A stretch of DNA of 64,000 nucleotides from positions 26,064,001 through 26,128,000 of the forward strand of contig NC_080564.1 of assembly GCF_030253575.1 (NCBI RefSeq), given 5' to 3'. Within the stretch, counting starts at the first letter, position 1. Each line of letters starts with the position of its first letter. Below the pieces are notes generated by a model. The model saw only the letters and a program-made list of their open reading frames with translations, had not been told where the DNA came from and did no database searches. A program made the position numbers and the translations under genes. The stretch is from Rhododendron vialii. Lineage: Eukaryota; Streptophyta; Magnoliopsida; Ericales; Ericaceae. Shown one piece after another: positions 1-21,350 of this stretch.

Positions 1-1505
1 AAAAATTTATACTTTTCCAATTTCTCTCATCGAGAAAAATCAATAATCTACCAAATGAGAAAAAATTCAAATAAAGATAAAACTAACTTATTTCTCTAAA
101 AGTTAAGTGGGACACTAGCTAAGGCTCTTTCGAATTTTTTTTTTAATTTTCAATATTTTGTTTTTGTTTTCGATATTTTTTGAAACAGACACCATAAACA
201 TGTTTGTGTTACTACTTTTATTTATAAAATACACAATCAATTCCACTAGTTTACAGAAATTTTAGAAACACAAAAATTGCTTTTTTATTTGTTTTGAAAA
301 TTCTTTCGGTAGCCCAAAAAATAAATAAACAAAATTATTATAGTCACCAAATATGTTTTTTGTTTTTATTTTTAATAAATAAACAAAAACTCATTTCTTA
401 TTTTTCATAAACGAAAAATAAAAAATTGATAACTTTACCAAACAGAGCCTTAGTTTTACTTGAATCAAAGAAGTTTCTTTTCATATAGTTCAACCAACTA
501 GCTCACACAAGTACTAACACCATCAAGGTTATTTTGTTAAATAACTGAAATTAGGATGAACAGTATCTACTTTATTTAGGATCCATAAGGACCATTCTAA
601 GTTCCAATTTTATTGTCAAAGTCATTTTTTTACGTCTTAATATTTTAATAATTTATGTAAAAAAGTACCTTAATTAGATATTCATAAGTGCTTAATCCAC
701 AATCAAATTTTTTGTTTGAATTTTGGCCCAAAATTTTAAATCAAGACACATGTTAGTCAATCTGATATTTATAAAAATAAGAATAACTTGCTTGAATTGT
801 TACAAAACAAGCCTCACAAAATAAATATTTTTGATCATCAATGTACAAATTCAACATCAAATTTATGAAACGCTAGTAATTTCACCCTCTATTTAGGTGG
901 GTGAATTAAAATAGTACTCTAAAACCTGAAAACTCTCATTCATTTCTCATGATGTAACAACAAGCACACCAGCCATCTTTGCATCGCCAACAACAATAAG
1001 GTCGTGGTTCAATGGAATGTTGTTAGAAGTTGGTTGTCACTGGAGTTTTTGGTTTTATGGTGCCTCTTGTAATACATATTCCTGACTACGCCACTTAACC
1101 CAGACTAAATGGGTTTAGTCCAATCCAGAGCAAAATAGTCCTCAAATCAAACATGCCCATATGGTGTAATTACATTTACTTTAGTTGTGTGCGATGATGC
1201 TTGTCAGTTGCCATGGCCTAGCAAATTTTTACAACTAGTATTTCTTTCGTAACTTCAAATCACTAGCTAGTACTATCCATGTTCTGGTATATTTTCAGTC
1301 ATTAAATAACGTATAATTTTCACGTTGTCCCCAATGGTTAAGAATGCACCCGAACATGGGTACGAGTTCCAGAACTCCAGTGCAGAGTATTGGAGAGGCT
1401 ACTTGCACGATACTCCTATCTAGCCCATGCTTCAATCATCAATGACAGAATTTTGCTTGGGTTGAACTCACACCCAATCACTCTGTTTTTAACGTGTCAC
1501 TTCAG
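1..1505. other. AT-rich upstream intergenic region with one MITE-like repeat
   Basis: No coding sequence is supported here. About 121-451 is a repeat listed separately. The stretch 1325-1400 has a weak tRNA-like look (GTACGAGTTCC resembles a Pol III B box) and may be an old SINE, but no tail or target duplication could be identified. The remainder is plain AT-rich DNA. Confidence 0.5.
121..451. repeat. MITE-like repeat, copy A (second copy at 50394-50730)
   Basis: The ends are short inverted repeats (CTAAGGCTCT at the left, AGAGCCTTAG at the right). The body, with its runs of T and the phrase ATGTTTGTGTTACT, is repeated with moderate divergence at 50394-50730, where the right end again reads CCAAACAGAGCC. 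A dispersed pair with inverted ends and no coding content is typical of a MITE. I could not define a target duplication, so the superfamily is open. Confidence 0.6.
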
Positions 1506-1608
1506 CAGCCAATCAGTTCATGGAGCTGAACATATACAACCTTTATACACATATGCTACATTATTGCCTGGCATAATTCATTTGCAAATATAATTCAACT
1601 GAAACTAA

Positions 1609-1645
<37 letters not shown>
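1506..1645 (+). promoter_or_regulatory. Core promoter and CT-rich 5'UTR of the ICS gene
   Basis: A CCAAT box lies at about 1508-1512 and a TATA-like CTTTATACA at 1541-1549, about 100 bp before the start codon. The 5'UTR ends in an uninterrupted (CT)n tract from 1611 to 1645 that abuts the ATG at 1646. CT or Y-patch tracts near transcription starts are common in plant genes. The transcription start itself is not visible, so this is a placement by motif and spacing. Confidence 0.5.
1611..1645 (+). repeat. (CT)n microsatellite ending at the ICS start codon
   Basis: About 17 uninterrupted CT units run directly into ATGGCTGCC. Such tracts change length easily, so the 5'UTR length and perhaps the expression of this gene may vary between individuals (inference). 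Confidence 0.95.
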
Positions 1646-11207
<9,562 letters not shown>

Positions 11208-13396
11208 AGAGGTACTTGGTTCGTAAAATATTTTCTGTTGATGAGTAATAGATCTATAGAAAATGTATCAAGGGGATGCCTCCCATTTACAAAAGAATGC
11301 TAAGAACATAAAGGCCCTAACATCAAACACCACAAAGAAACATGTAAAGTAAATGGGCTTATACACTACTCTAAACCCCAAAAATCCTCTATCATGCCAA
11401 GGAATTGGTTAAGGGATGGATTGCCCTCCCTCGGCTCCCAACCATACAAAATAGAAAGGAGAAGACTCCTAATTTTGAACAGCTACCTCTCCTTCCGATC
11501 AAAAATACCTTTTGTTCTGCTCTCTCTTAATAAGCCACATCAAGCATAGTGGAACCAAAATACATGACTTCCTTCTTCTTCTCCCCACTCTACCATTCTT
11601 GAATAAGCTCTTCCCCTGTCGCTAGAAAAACCTACGACATGCCCACCATACAAGAATCGCAGCCCAAAGTCTCTAGCACATGCAATACTGATTCACGAAA
11701 ATCTTCTTATGATGAAAAAGATTTTGCAGTTATATTCCCATTTTTGTCATTTTTATTTTGGATGTTTCTAAACTTGAAGTTGGTAGGAATAATTCATGGG
11801 TCAAACATGCAAGTCTTAACAAATTTTTTTCCTAGACCTCCCACTGACCCCAAAACAAGGGCATTTTGGTAGTAGGTTGGACAAGGGTCTGGAGACCAGT
11901 TGGGGACTCTTATAAAGCTTCATTTATTGCAGCTCCAGAAAACTAGTATTAAAACCAGCCTAAGTAGACAAGTCTCTAATTTGGTTTCCAGATTTTATTG
12001 TGCCATATACTAGCAGCTCAATTTAATCTCGATAACATCTCCACTGGCTAAATTTATTGGATGCTCTCGAGGTATTACCACTTGGTGCGGCTATTGGAAT
12101 GTAACTGTGCACACTGTGAGACCCTTTTCTGTGTGTTTGTGTTTTCCCCAACATGGGGCGTCTCAATTAGTAATTGGTGTTGACTGTGGAGCAATGCCCC
12201 AGAGCAAGCAATAATTTGCCTCAAGTGGAACTTTCATAATATCCTTAGGGCCCTATTGTGGTTATGTAATTATGTTGATTTCACAGAGCCCTCGCTTAAC
12301 CAAAGCCCAAGTAGCAAAGCTAGAAGGTTAATGTTAGTGTTGTTTGACAATTTGAAGGTGATGGTTATATGGCAACAGATGCATGCTGGAGACATGATGA
12401 GATTCTTGAAGATAGAGATTATCCTAGCCCGTTCAATCAGATGTGTCTTCTACAATTTCAGCATCAAGTTAGAGATCTTGAATTGTTACTTTTGGAGCAA
12501 AACCACCAACCTTGTCTTTTCACCATCTTCATTGATAATTGGCTTGTACAGATTCTTCATTCATCAAGATTTCTCTTTTGTTTTCATGGTTGTATGAAAA
12601 TCAAAACATTTGATATTTGGGATCTGATTGATATGCTCATATGTGAAAAAATTATTTTTTGTGCTGTTGTGATTATCCATCCTTCTTTTATGTCTGGATC
12701 CTGATATTCAATGAATGGGTAAGGACCTGTATTTTCCTTGCATAATGATTAACCATACCGTGACGTCACAGTATTTTAAACTCACAGCAGAAACATGGAA
12801 AAATCCAAAATCAAATGCATTTGTCAGTTGTTCCCCGCCTTGACCCGATTTTTCAGGTACAGTGCTCAGTTCTGGTGTAACAAGCAAGTTACCTATCTAT
12901 TTCTCTTTTTCTTTTCTTTTTTTTTTAACTTTGTTACTATTATTCTTCAAGATCTGTATCCATTTTGAGGTTTCGAGCTTCAGACAGAAACACAGAACAT
13001 TTACAAGTTCTTCATCCTTTTTACTGGTGTTGTAACTTGTAAGCCTTTCTGCTGATGTACTGATGCTGTTATTGCTGAAGTTATCTAACAATGCAACAAC
13101 GGGTGTTCCCCGTTTCATTCAGATCAATCATCATGACCGAAGAATGACCTTCTATTTTCAGAGTTAGTATCCAAAGGTGCATGGCAGAAACCAAAATTGA
13201 TCAATTTAATATTCTCAAAAAAATAAAAGAATGTCAGGCTGTCTTTCCTCTCTATCTCCCACAGCCATAGAGAGAAAATCATAATCTATTTGACATTTTT
13301 CTTATATATCTTTCTATGATGGACCCTATTTTCACTAGTGTTTCAGATTGAGCTTCATTTCAGGCCTACATACTTAGGTACATACATACAAATGCA
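11208..13396. other. Intergenic region between convergent ICS and pectate lyase genes
   Basis: Holds the unmarked 3' ends of both genes and a LINE remnant (listed). At 12354-12520 a plus-strand frame reads MATDACWRHDEILEDRDYPS and onward with gene-like composition, but I do not recognise it, and no start or splice partner is evident. It could be an old exon or a captured fragment. Nothing else stands out. Confidence 0.4.
11250..11650 (-). mobile_element. LINE 3' remnant (minus strand)
   Basis: Read on the minus strand, 11500-11560 encodes words such as SRTKGIFDRKE that resemble the conserved tail of plant LINE reverse-transcriptase ORFs (the zf-RVT region, typically ending in a phrase like ERNRRIF). 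The rest is decayed, and no complete ORF or poly-A tail could be defined. The ends are approximate. Confidence 0.4.
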
Positions 13397-16241
13397 TCAG
13401 CACTGTCTATTTGGCATGCAGCTAAGAGCACCAGAAAAGCGTGTGAGCCTGGGGACATAGGATCCTGGCTTGGGGGAAATCAAATCTTTCTTGGGGTAGC
13501 TCTGCTTTGGGTTTCCAGATTGAATGAAAAAGGCTCCCTTCATCATAAGGTCTCCCTCCGATCGCCACAACCAATTCTTCCACACGCTCTCAGGTGCGTA
13601 GTCTCTTTTTGTCACCTGCTCAACATTTACACAGGGAAACTCTTCAATACAGTTCACTTTTCATATGCATTAGGTATTGTACATATAACCTCTGTTTGTC
13701 TCGATGTAAATATGTTTTTGCCAGAAATATATCGAGTATTTTCCAGAGTTTGAAGTACAAAAAAATGAAGAGGAATTTTTTTGGAAAAATATCTTTCATC
13801 AATATTGGTAAAACAAGCTACAGAGTAAATGTCTGGAAGTCTACAACCCAGTGCAATTGATTTGTAGTTGAACTTCTTGAAACAGCAACTCAGTTCCATT
13901 GAGTTTCTTAAGCGGGTAGATATACTAAATACATCTTGATTAGCTTACAAAAGTACAAATTTGATGAGTTCTCTTCGAAAATTTTTGCTTCTTTCCAGTT
14001 CGGTTATTTTGGAGTGTTTTATTTTTGTTCAGTTGACTACTTTTGTTGAGGTGTCAGCCAAACCAGACCCGAAAAACAAGAGGAATACCAAAGTTTATAC
14101 TGTAACATGAAAATATTGTTTGATGTAAAACATTTGAGTCGAAACAAACAGAGCAAAAATAGCATTTGATGTGGAAAAACTTGCCTCTTTAGTGAATAGG
14201 CTGGATTGTGCGATGAAGCGGTTACCCTGGCTAATGATGGTAGGGTTATGGCTCCCACCTATGGCGTACATGAGCCAATGAGTGTAGTCGTTGTTCACCA
14301 CGTGGACGAACCCCCACCGGACCCTTGGCATCCTTTGTATTAGTCCCTTACCAAAGTGGTTGAAAGCCACTGTTATCTGCATTATGGAATCCCCCGAGTA
14401 GAGATCACTAGCACCAAACAGCATCACCTGCACATGTGCATTGTCACTTCCTTGCAGCTATCGCATTCAAATTCACTCACATTCACACTGGCCTTATGTA
14501 ATTCCTAAGGCTGTGTTTCGATGTCTGTAAGCTGCTTATTTTTTGAGAAGGTTTCTGGAACGGGGCCTTAGATTATTAGCAAATCAAACACCTAATAGTG
14601 TAATTTAATTCCTGAGGTAATCTCATAGTAATGTTTCGATTACTTTGGAAATCTTATCTATACATTATTCTGGGGAAATTTATTAAAGTCAATATTTTGT
14701 TTCCTATGGATTAAGCCTGATACCAGAGATTATCACGTGAGAGGAGAAGGATCAAATTCCTACTTGGTTTGCAAAAATGATTCCAGGTTAAATCTCTCAT
14801 CAAGGGTCATATTCAGATTCTAGTTGGCTCCAAATTTAACAATCATATAGACACAACGTCACATTCTTATTTCCCTCAGGATTTTTGCCATCCAAATTGA
14901 TCGCGTTTTAGGTCAAACTACTTTTCTAACTCTACAACTGTTCACATTTTTTCAGGAGTGTGGGATAACCGTAAGGCTCCATTCATTTGATTATGGAACT
15001 CTACAAGACAGTTAAGTTAGTAGTAACTTTTTGCGGTGTAGAGGACTAGTTTCGAAACTAGATTCCTGCAAAGTATTTTTCATCACAAGTTTTTTGTTAG
15101 GTAAAAACAGTAGCGTGGGAAAGTTACTGGAATCTCAGAAATTTCCTATTGAAGGACCAAAAACTAAAAGTTGCTTATTGCAGGAGGGGTTGAGTTAGGA
15201 TCATATTTCACTTAAACTTCAGAATGTGGTACCAGCTTAAATAACCGATGGAAATCGGTTCTCTTTTTCAATCACAACCATGAAAACTATGGACACAATC
15301 GCATTCTCATTCCCGTCAAGATTCCCAATAAGATTCCCGCAATTAAATTGAGGACGAAGTTATTGCGGATACTACCTCATTGTGGTTGGTGAAATGGCAA
15401 TTGGAGATGGTTATGGCTGTGGAACCCTCAACAGCATCTATCAGCCCATCATCGCAATTCAACATGGAGACGTGATCAATCCAAATGTGTGAGGATCCGA
15501 AGATTGAAATACCGTCGCCATCGCTTTTCGAACGGTAACCGTAGTGGCTCACCGAGTCTCTTATCATTCCACCATTTCCAGCTTTGATGCCATGGATTCG
15601 AAGGCCATGGATGATGATATTCCTCACGAACTGCAAAGTGAACCCAGCACCGCCGGTTATGTGTACGTTGGCTCCACGTCCATCGATGGTCTTGTCACTT
15701 GTAAATATAAGCTCTTCGCTTAGCCTGATCACCATGCTACGCGCGAATATGATCCAGAGTGGCTCCGGTTGAATCACTGCGAACCGCAGCGTTCCCGGTT
15801 TTGGGTTTACTAGGTCATTGTCAGAGGGGTCGGTTACTACGTAAATCTTCCCTCCCTTGCCTCCCGTGGTGTGGCGGCCGAATCCCAGGGCACAATCCGC
15901 TAGCTTCATGCGGTGATGCTCCCAGTTCTTTCGGCACCTCCAACACCGATCTATCGGGTTCGTGGCAATGCATGGGCCTTTGTATCTGCGCAATTCCCTT
16001 CTTGTGCTGTTGTCGCCCTCCGTCATTCTTCAACATAAACACATGCACTTTCATTAGCAAAAAGCTAATCTTTCCGAATTACTATGCAACAAATCTGCCA
16101 TAAAAAATGATGTGACAAAGAGGTAGGTCCATATTTTTTGTTTTCATGTTCTTTTTTCTGTTTGTATTGCATTACTCCTTTCACCATGCATAACCGTTGT
16201 CAAGGCTAGCAAGCTAGATCACTTGCAATAATGGCCATGCT

Positions 16242-16303
<62 letters not shown>

Positions 16304-16492
16304 GTGGACATGCTTGTTGAAATGATCTGTGACTTTCAAAGGATTGGGGTGATAGGCCCGGTGAGCGGCCTTCTTGGCTTCCTCGGAGCGCTGCTTCCAG
16401 ACCTCATCGAAATTGACGATATGGGCTTCAATGGTTGAAACCGTTACGAAAACTAAAACTAAAAACAACCCCCTGAGCTTAACAGCTTCCAT
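13397..16492 (-). CDS. Pectate lyase, secreted, PL1 family (4 exons, complete)
   Basis: Cleaves de-esterified pectin in the cell wall by Ca-dependent beta-elimination. Exons (minus strand): 16492-16302, 16027-15376, 14427-14185, 13615-13397, giving 434 residues, normal for plant pectate lyases. I chose the Met at 16492 because it directly precedes a signal peptide ([18 protein letters not shown]); upstream in-frame Mets at 16507 and 16537 are possible. Residues about 25-60 form the N-terminal pectate-lyase domain ([26 protein letters not shown]). The beta-helix core has [16 protein letters not shown] (246-261), [15 protein letters not shown] and [10 protein letters not shown] with the catalytic Arg region (312-321), then [14 protein letters not shown]. 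Intron 3 has a GC donor (GAG|GCAAGT). The donor of intron 1 (CAA|GTCTCT) runs straight into a CT microsatellite. The pair DD in NCDDGLID replaces the more usual AD. The frame is whole. Confidence 0.95.
16248..16300 (-). repeat. (GA)n microsatellite, a CT tract at the start of pectate lyase intron 1
   Basis: About 25 units, running from the first intron bases. On the coding strand it is CT, so it forms the sequence just after the 5' splice site. Length changes here would alter the donor surroundings (inference). Confidence 0.95.
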
Positions 16493-16662
16493 TGTTTTTG
16501 TTTCCATTTTGGAAGATGTTTTTGTTCTATTTCTCAAGACGTATACAACTAGCTAATCCATAAAACCAACCTCTACAGGTGCAGGAGGGCAGTCACCATG
16601 TTGTTTCTAGGCAATTTTGCCTTTTTGTGCTGGAAATTAAAATGTTTGAGGACAGTGGAGAT

Positions 16663-16673
16663 TAGTATAAATA
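16663..16673 (-). promoter_or_regulatory. Possible TATA element of the pectate lyase gene
   Basis: The near-palindromic GTATAAATAC lies about 175 bp upstream of the chosen start codon. Weak evidence: motif and distance only. Confidence 0.3.
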
Positions 16674-17089
16674 CTGCAAGAAGAAAAATCTGAATCCAAC
16701 AATGGAAATGAGAAAAATGGGAAGTAGGGAGGGAAGAGTGGGGAACCACTGCCCATTTAACGGTCACATGTTTCCATTTATTTCCTTCCCTTTAATTTGC
16801 ATGCTAATTGGGACACCTATTTTGGGATTGGTATTTTCTAGTTAGTGTTGCTGCTCATGTTAGTTATAGTTAAATTGTATCTGCAATGTATTCAGATATA
16901 TGCCTACTTGTGCCCGAACCAGAATTTTTAAACAAGAGGTGCAGAAAATTGAAAGTTCAACCAAGAATCTTACTGTACTGCGTATATGGGGTTTGGGCTT
17001 CATGGGGTTGCCAATTTATTTATTAAATTATTAAAAGCTTACTATATTTTTACAATAGATATAGGGCATATATGTAGCCCTAAGAGGTA

Positions 17090-17152
17090 GCATGGGTGTT
17101 GGTCCCATCCGGGTCATCCATGCTCGGCAATGGATAGGACCAACACCCATGC
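17090..17152. repeat. Perfect 16-bp inverted repeat (hairpin)
   Basis: GCATGGGTGTTGGTCC at 17090-17105 is matched exactly by its reverse complement at 17137-17152, with a 31-bp spacer that adds a few more pairs. It may be a small MITE core or a chance palindrome from template switching. There is no sign of a longer precursor. Confidence 0.75.
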
Positions 17153-17984
17153 AGAGTCTCCCATTTCATATATGCAGGGGTAATAGCCAAAGCGGGAGTT
17201 AGGCTTGAAAATGAGCTTAGTTAGTGCTTAGGCTTGACTCAGTGCCCTTCGGCCCCTTCCCAGTTCGGCAATCGGCAGACTGCAGTTCCCCCTTTGTTTG
17301 GTGAAAAAGTGATTTCACCAACAGACGTGAATCGATCGTGAGAGAATCGATCGACGATCGTCTTTGGCAAAACTGTGAGAGAATCGATTATCGATCGTCC
17401 GTTCGTTCTTCATTTTTTCCCTTTTTTCTTCGTTTATATTTTTTTGTTTGTTTGGCTGTAAGACTGTTAGAGAAACTGAGAAAGAGTTTGAATTAAAGAC
17501 AATTTAGATTTCTTAATTACAAAAAGGCCATCGAGCATTTTTTGGGCTGGATCCATGTGGGCCGCAGCAGCCAGCAGGTTTTTAATTGGAATGGGCCTGT
17601 TTTTTCCTTTTATAGGGTCAAAAAAGACTTCTACTCAAGCCCAAATCAAAAAATTAGTGGAGTGCCGCTAAAATTTGGCCTTTTTGGGATGCCCAAGGCT
17701 CAGGCCTCTTGGGCCTTGGGGTTGGGCCGGCCCTGGGCTTGAGAATGCAAGACTGAACAAGAAAAGCTATTTGAAAATTGAAAATCCTAACAATGCAAAA
17801 GAGGAAAGCACTGAAACTTGAAAAGGAAACCAAATGATAAGTAATGGTTTTCTTTCGTATATTACTTGGTCTAATTTCCTTTTTCATCTCTGCAGTCTAT
17901 TTTTCCATTGCTGTTTCTTCCCCTCCCCCCCCCCCCCCTCACGGACTAGTTTTCCATTGCTTCAATCTGCAAAATGTATGCCTT

Positions 17985-18110
17985 GGGGTTTGGTCCATTG
18001 GTCGTGTAGCGCTAGGTCTAGAGTTTGACTCCTATGGACAAGAGTTCGGTCCTCAGAATAATCTAACAAATACTAACATTCTATCATCTGGCAAAAAATA
18101 AAATCCAAAA
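17985..18110 (+). mobile_element. Probable SINE-like repeat
   Basis: The stretch beginning near TTGGTCGTGTAGCGCTAGG and containing AGAGTTTGACTCC looks like Pol III A and B box spacing in a tRNA-derived head. It ends in an A-rich tail (AAAAAATAAAATCC). The family is not identified and there is no clear target duplication. Confidence 0.4.
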
Positions 18111-18393
18111 AATGTTGGTCGCAGGAGAGTGAAAATACACGGGTTTCCTATTCTTGCAAATCAATTTATTTTACTAAACAGTAAACACCATCTTTCAGAC
18201 TAAGCTTCACTGTCGACTTAAGCATGGAATAAGATTCTAAGGTAAAATTAGTTTATAGTCATAAGATCGTTAATTTGTATGGTTTGGTTTCACTTCTGGT
18301 GTATGGTTTGAAACTCTCCGACATTAGTCTCTATTAGTGGAAAGACTCTCAAGGACCGTAACATTATTCCAGTAAATAGCATAATCGTGCGTC

Positions 18394-18487
18394 GGACGGG
18401 GATGCTGAAGGCAGGCCGGGCTAGTGACCGAAGTGAAGTCGTAACAAGGTAGTCGTACTGGAAGGTGAGGCAGGATCAACTCCTTCT
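18394..18487 (+). pseudogene. Nuclear insert of plastid DNA: 3' end of 16S rRNA
   Basis: The stretch contains GAAGTCGTAACAAGGTAG, CGTACTGGAAGGTG and GGATCAACTCCTT, the universal 3' end of small-subunit rRNA. The preceding GATGCTGAAGGC matches the plastid version rather than the mitochondrial one. Compared with plastid sequence as I recall it, several sites are C-to-T or G-to-A changes expected of methylated nuclear DNA. The match stops at both sides within about 95 bp, so this is a short, old nuclear plastid fragment, not a working rRNA gene. Confidence 0.85.
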
Positions 18488-18950
18488 TAGAAATGATGAG
18501 TTGGAGTCATATTTTCACAATGAATAAACAGCATCCAGATAATAAATCTCTATCGTAACCGCCGCGACTTAAAGATGCAGAATTTTTGGATTAAGAAAAT
18601 TGGTTGCTAAATATAAGAGGCTCCTTGAATTGAGATCTTACGTGTGGATGATCACGTTTCTAGCTAAAACAAATTGTAGCCCTGGCCATTGCTTTTGGAT
18701 TAATTCATTTTGGTATGTGAGGACTAGAGAAATAAGAGGCTAACCAACAAAATTGGTATTTAAACTGTTCTTGAGTTTGAAATGCAATTGCCCAAACAAT
18801 TGTGAGATTCCAGGTTTCTGGTCTTTTTTCATCTGATTCTTTTGCCTTTTCAATTTCTTTTCTTATATCTTTCGTCGATGTTTTTACACAACCGTCGTTT
18901 TGTAGGAATCAGACTTAGAGTAAATTAAGCCAATACGTTCAGGTTCAGGC

Positions 18951-19310
18951 ATGGGAGAGACAGCAGATCACGAGGAGAAGAATGGCGGTGCAACCAAAGT
19001 CGAAAAGAAGGAAAAGCACGAGAAGAAGGAGAAGCTTGCAGACGTGGGTGAGAAAGAAGGAGGGAAAGGGGAAGAGAAAGGAAAGGACAAGAAGAAGAAA
19101 GATAAAGAGTGTAAGGATAAGGAAGGTGGTGAAAAGGAGGAGAAGAAGAAGAAGAATCCTGAAGATAAGACGGATCCTGCGAAGCTGAAGCAGAAGCTGG
19201 AAAAGATGGATGCCAAGATGCAGGCCATGGCGGTGAAGAGAGACGAGATTTTGAAAATGATTAGCGAAGCTGAGAAGAATGCGGCGAATCCAAGTGGAGC
19301 AGCCCCTTGA
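18951..19310 (+). CDS. Small Lys/Glu-rich hypothetical protein (119 aa)
   Basis: A single-exon frame encodes 119 residues starting MGETADHEEKNGG. Residues about 15-75 are a highly charged, low-complexity Lys/Glu/Asp region, probably disordered and possibly nuclear because of its KKKK runs. Residues about 78-110 (DPAKLKQKLEKMDAKM and onward) have heptad spacing of Leu, Met and Ile and are likely a coiled coil. The tail is ANPSGAAP. Similar short charged proteins are annotated in many plants without a function. Only the plus strand gives a sensible protein; reverse-strand frames are shadows of the purine-rich code. Upstream, a stretch ending TTTTGTAG at about 18904 could be a 5'UTR intron acceptor. 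Confidence 0.7.
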   Translation: MGETADHEEKNGGATKVEKKEKHEKKEKLADVGEKEGGKGEEKGKDKKKKDKECKDKEGGEKEEKKKKNPEDKTDPAKLKQKLEKMDAKMQAMAVKRDEILKMISEAEKNAANPSGAAP

Positions 19311-21105
19311 GGATAGCCTTCGGAATAAGTGCAGAAGATTACAGTAGCATTGTGCAATCAAATAGCAATGAGGATGAAAACAAACAATGTCTAGTCTCTA
19401 GTGTAAATGTATGAACTTTTCTGAATGCTTCATGTTAATTAGCACATCAGATTTCATGGAAGGGAAGAGTTTTTAACAAGCTTGACCAACATTTTCGACA
19501 GATGAATTCCCTGTTCATGAACGATGGTACGTGTTTCTCCAAATCAGATTGTAGGAATTTCTTGCTGCTCAATGCGAATTCTTTTGAGGTCCTCCGTGTG
19601 TCCATTTTCTGTATCAACGATATCGATTATTGTTAGTACTAAAGTAAAAAAAGGCGTAACCCACGGGAGACTCTTCCATAGCCTACACTTTGGGAGAGTC
19701 TCCCTTGGTTGTGCTGCGCGCAGTGGCCCAACACACCGTGCAAAGTTCAGAGTATGCAGCTAAGTTCAAAGTATGCAGCTATCAGGGATCGAAGCTAAAG
19801 TCCCACATATCTTTTTCAAATTTTGATTATTTTCTCTGCATGACACTAGGACAGATGGATAGCTCTAAAGCACCACGTATGGAGGCAACCGAACTGTGAA
19901 CTGCGACCAGTAACGGCTTAGAAATTTGTGATAGGGTGTTCAGAAATTACTTAATTCTACTAGTTGTTTTATTAACCAATGATATATGTACAAAATCTCA
20001 TCAATTAGTATAAATAGTGCGGTCAAAAACCACAACTTCTATTTTTAAAAGAATTAACTATGAGGCGAAATGAGAACTGAAAAATATAACTGAGAAATAT
20101 ATTACAATATTTTTTTTTTCAGAAATTTAATTTTTTTTTGAAAGTTGTCGTGTTGCGTACTAGACAGTGTTTCGAGAATGGAGGAGGTAAAATTTTACAG
20201 TTGTCCTAGACGAGTTCTCATATTTTGTGTCAACTTTTAACGAGCATATTAATCTACTAAAACCCTTTTAAAAGAAATTGTAGCGAGTATATTAGGGCTA
20301 ACCTTCTCGAAAATATATTATTTTTTAGGATGACATGATGAGATTTTTTGTCGTAGTCTTTAAATTCAAAGGAATATAATTCAAGAAGTTAACAGGGTTT
20401 TGCAACGTAATTGAATTTTTTTAAAACTTTTGTCGTCCGTAATTAAATAAGCTAACTAAACCAAAAAAAACTTATTGTCATGAATGCAAAATTAACACAT
20501 TTAGACTATCGACAATAAAGATGGAGAGAGAACGCACAGCATAATTCTTAACCCTATAGATTCTTTTTTTTCTCTTTCTTTTTTTAATTTTTTTCATTAT
20601 GATTGTGAGTTTTATTTGAGATAATGTGCTGGGTGTTCAAATGTATTGAATTACCTAGATTGATGGACTGTAATTGGGTTGTGGTTGAGTTTTTAATTGG
20701 TTTTGAATGGGGGGGTGTTCATTGACATTTGGGTTGGGTGTTCAAAGTAAGGTTAACCCAAAATAATTTTTACATGTATTCTAAGCAAAAAATAATAATA
20801 ATATTTGGGAGTGTTCAATTGACCATGGTGGAACCACAAGTGTAGATCCACCTCTGCCTGCGACCAACCGAGTTGGAGGAAAGCCTCATCTCTGTCTTTT
20901 ATATCATTAATAATAATAATAGGCTTGATACGAATTATTGTCGAGAGGTTTATCTGCAAGTTCCAATGGAAAGCTAGTGAGGAAACTTCCTCCTTTATTT
21001 CTTCTCCTTCATTCCAACGTACTTAAATTTCCTTGCATTTTGGACTTACAAAAATGTAAACCTAGCGAAACGTTTGGACATCCGTTAACCTAGCTCAAAA
21101 TTGAG
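19311..21105. other. Intergenic region between the Lys/Glu-rich gene and the VDAC-like gene
   Basis: No gene is supported. A short inverted pair (GGGAGACTCTTCC near 19667 and GGGAGAGTCTCCC near 19691) flanks a possible small hairpin. From about 19915 to 20870 the phrase GGGTGTTCA recurs (19935, 20630, 20713, 20735, with a variant at 20810), which hints at a decayed repeat, but I could not define its ends. Confidence 0.4.
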
Positions 21106-21299
21106 ATGAGCAAATGCCCGGGAATCTACAATGACATCGGGAAAAAAGCCAGAGGTACGTAATGCCATCTTTTGTTCTTCAAAAACATTCAACTCTTTTG
21201 TTGCCATTCCATTTGGTTGCTGTTGCTCATAAAAGAAGAGGAATTAAAAGGACTCAGTTGGGTAGATCTTTTTCTTGGCAACCAAATGAAAGTTGTTGC

Positions 21300-21350
<51 letters not shown>

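Larger units (their letters stand above)
16680..18950. other. Intergenic region upstream of pectate lyase and the Lys/Glu-rich gene
   Basis: Contains a hairpin (17090-17152), clustered copies of an ATCGATCG-rich phrase at 17328-17400 (GAGAGAATCGAT twice), a GC-rich stretch at 17640-17745 that looks like a decayed repeat, a poly-C run at about 17923-17938, a probable SINE and a plastid rRNA scrap (both listed). No coding gene is supported. Confidence 0.5.

Noticed and set aside
18394-18487. Functional rRNA gene
   Set aside because: Only the last about 95 bp are present and they are altered; no neighbouring rDNA.
18945-19361. Long minus-strand frames opposite the Lys/Glu-rich gene
   Set aside because: They are Leu/Phe/Ser-rich complements of a purine-rich coding strand and have no domain.
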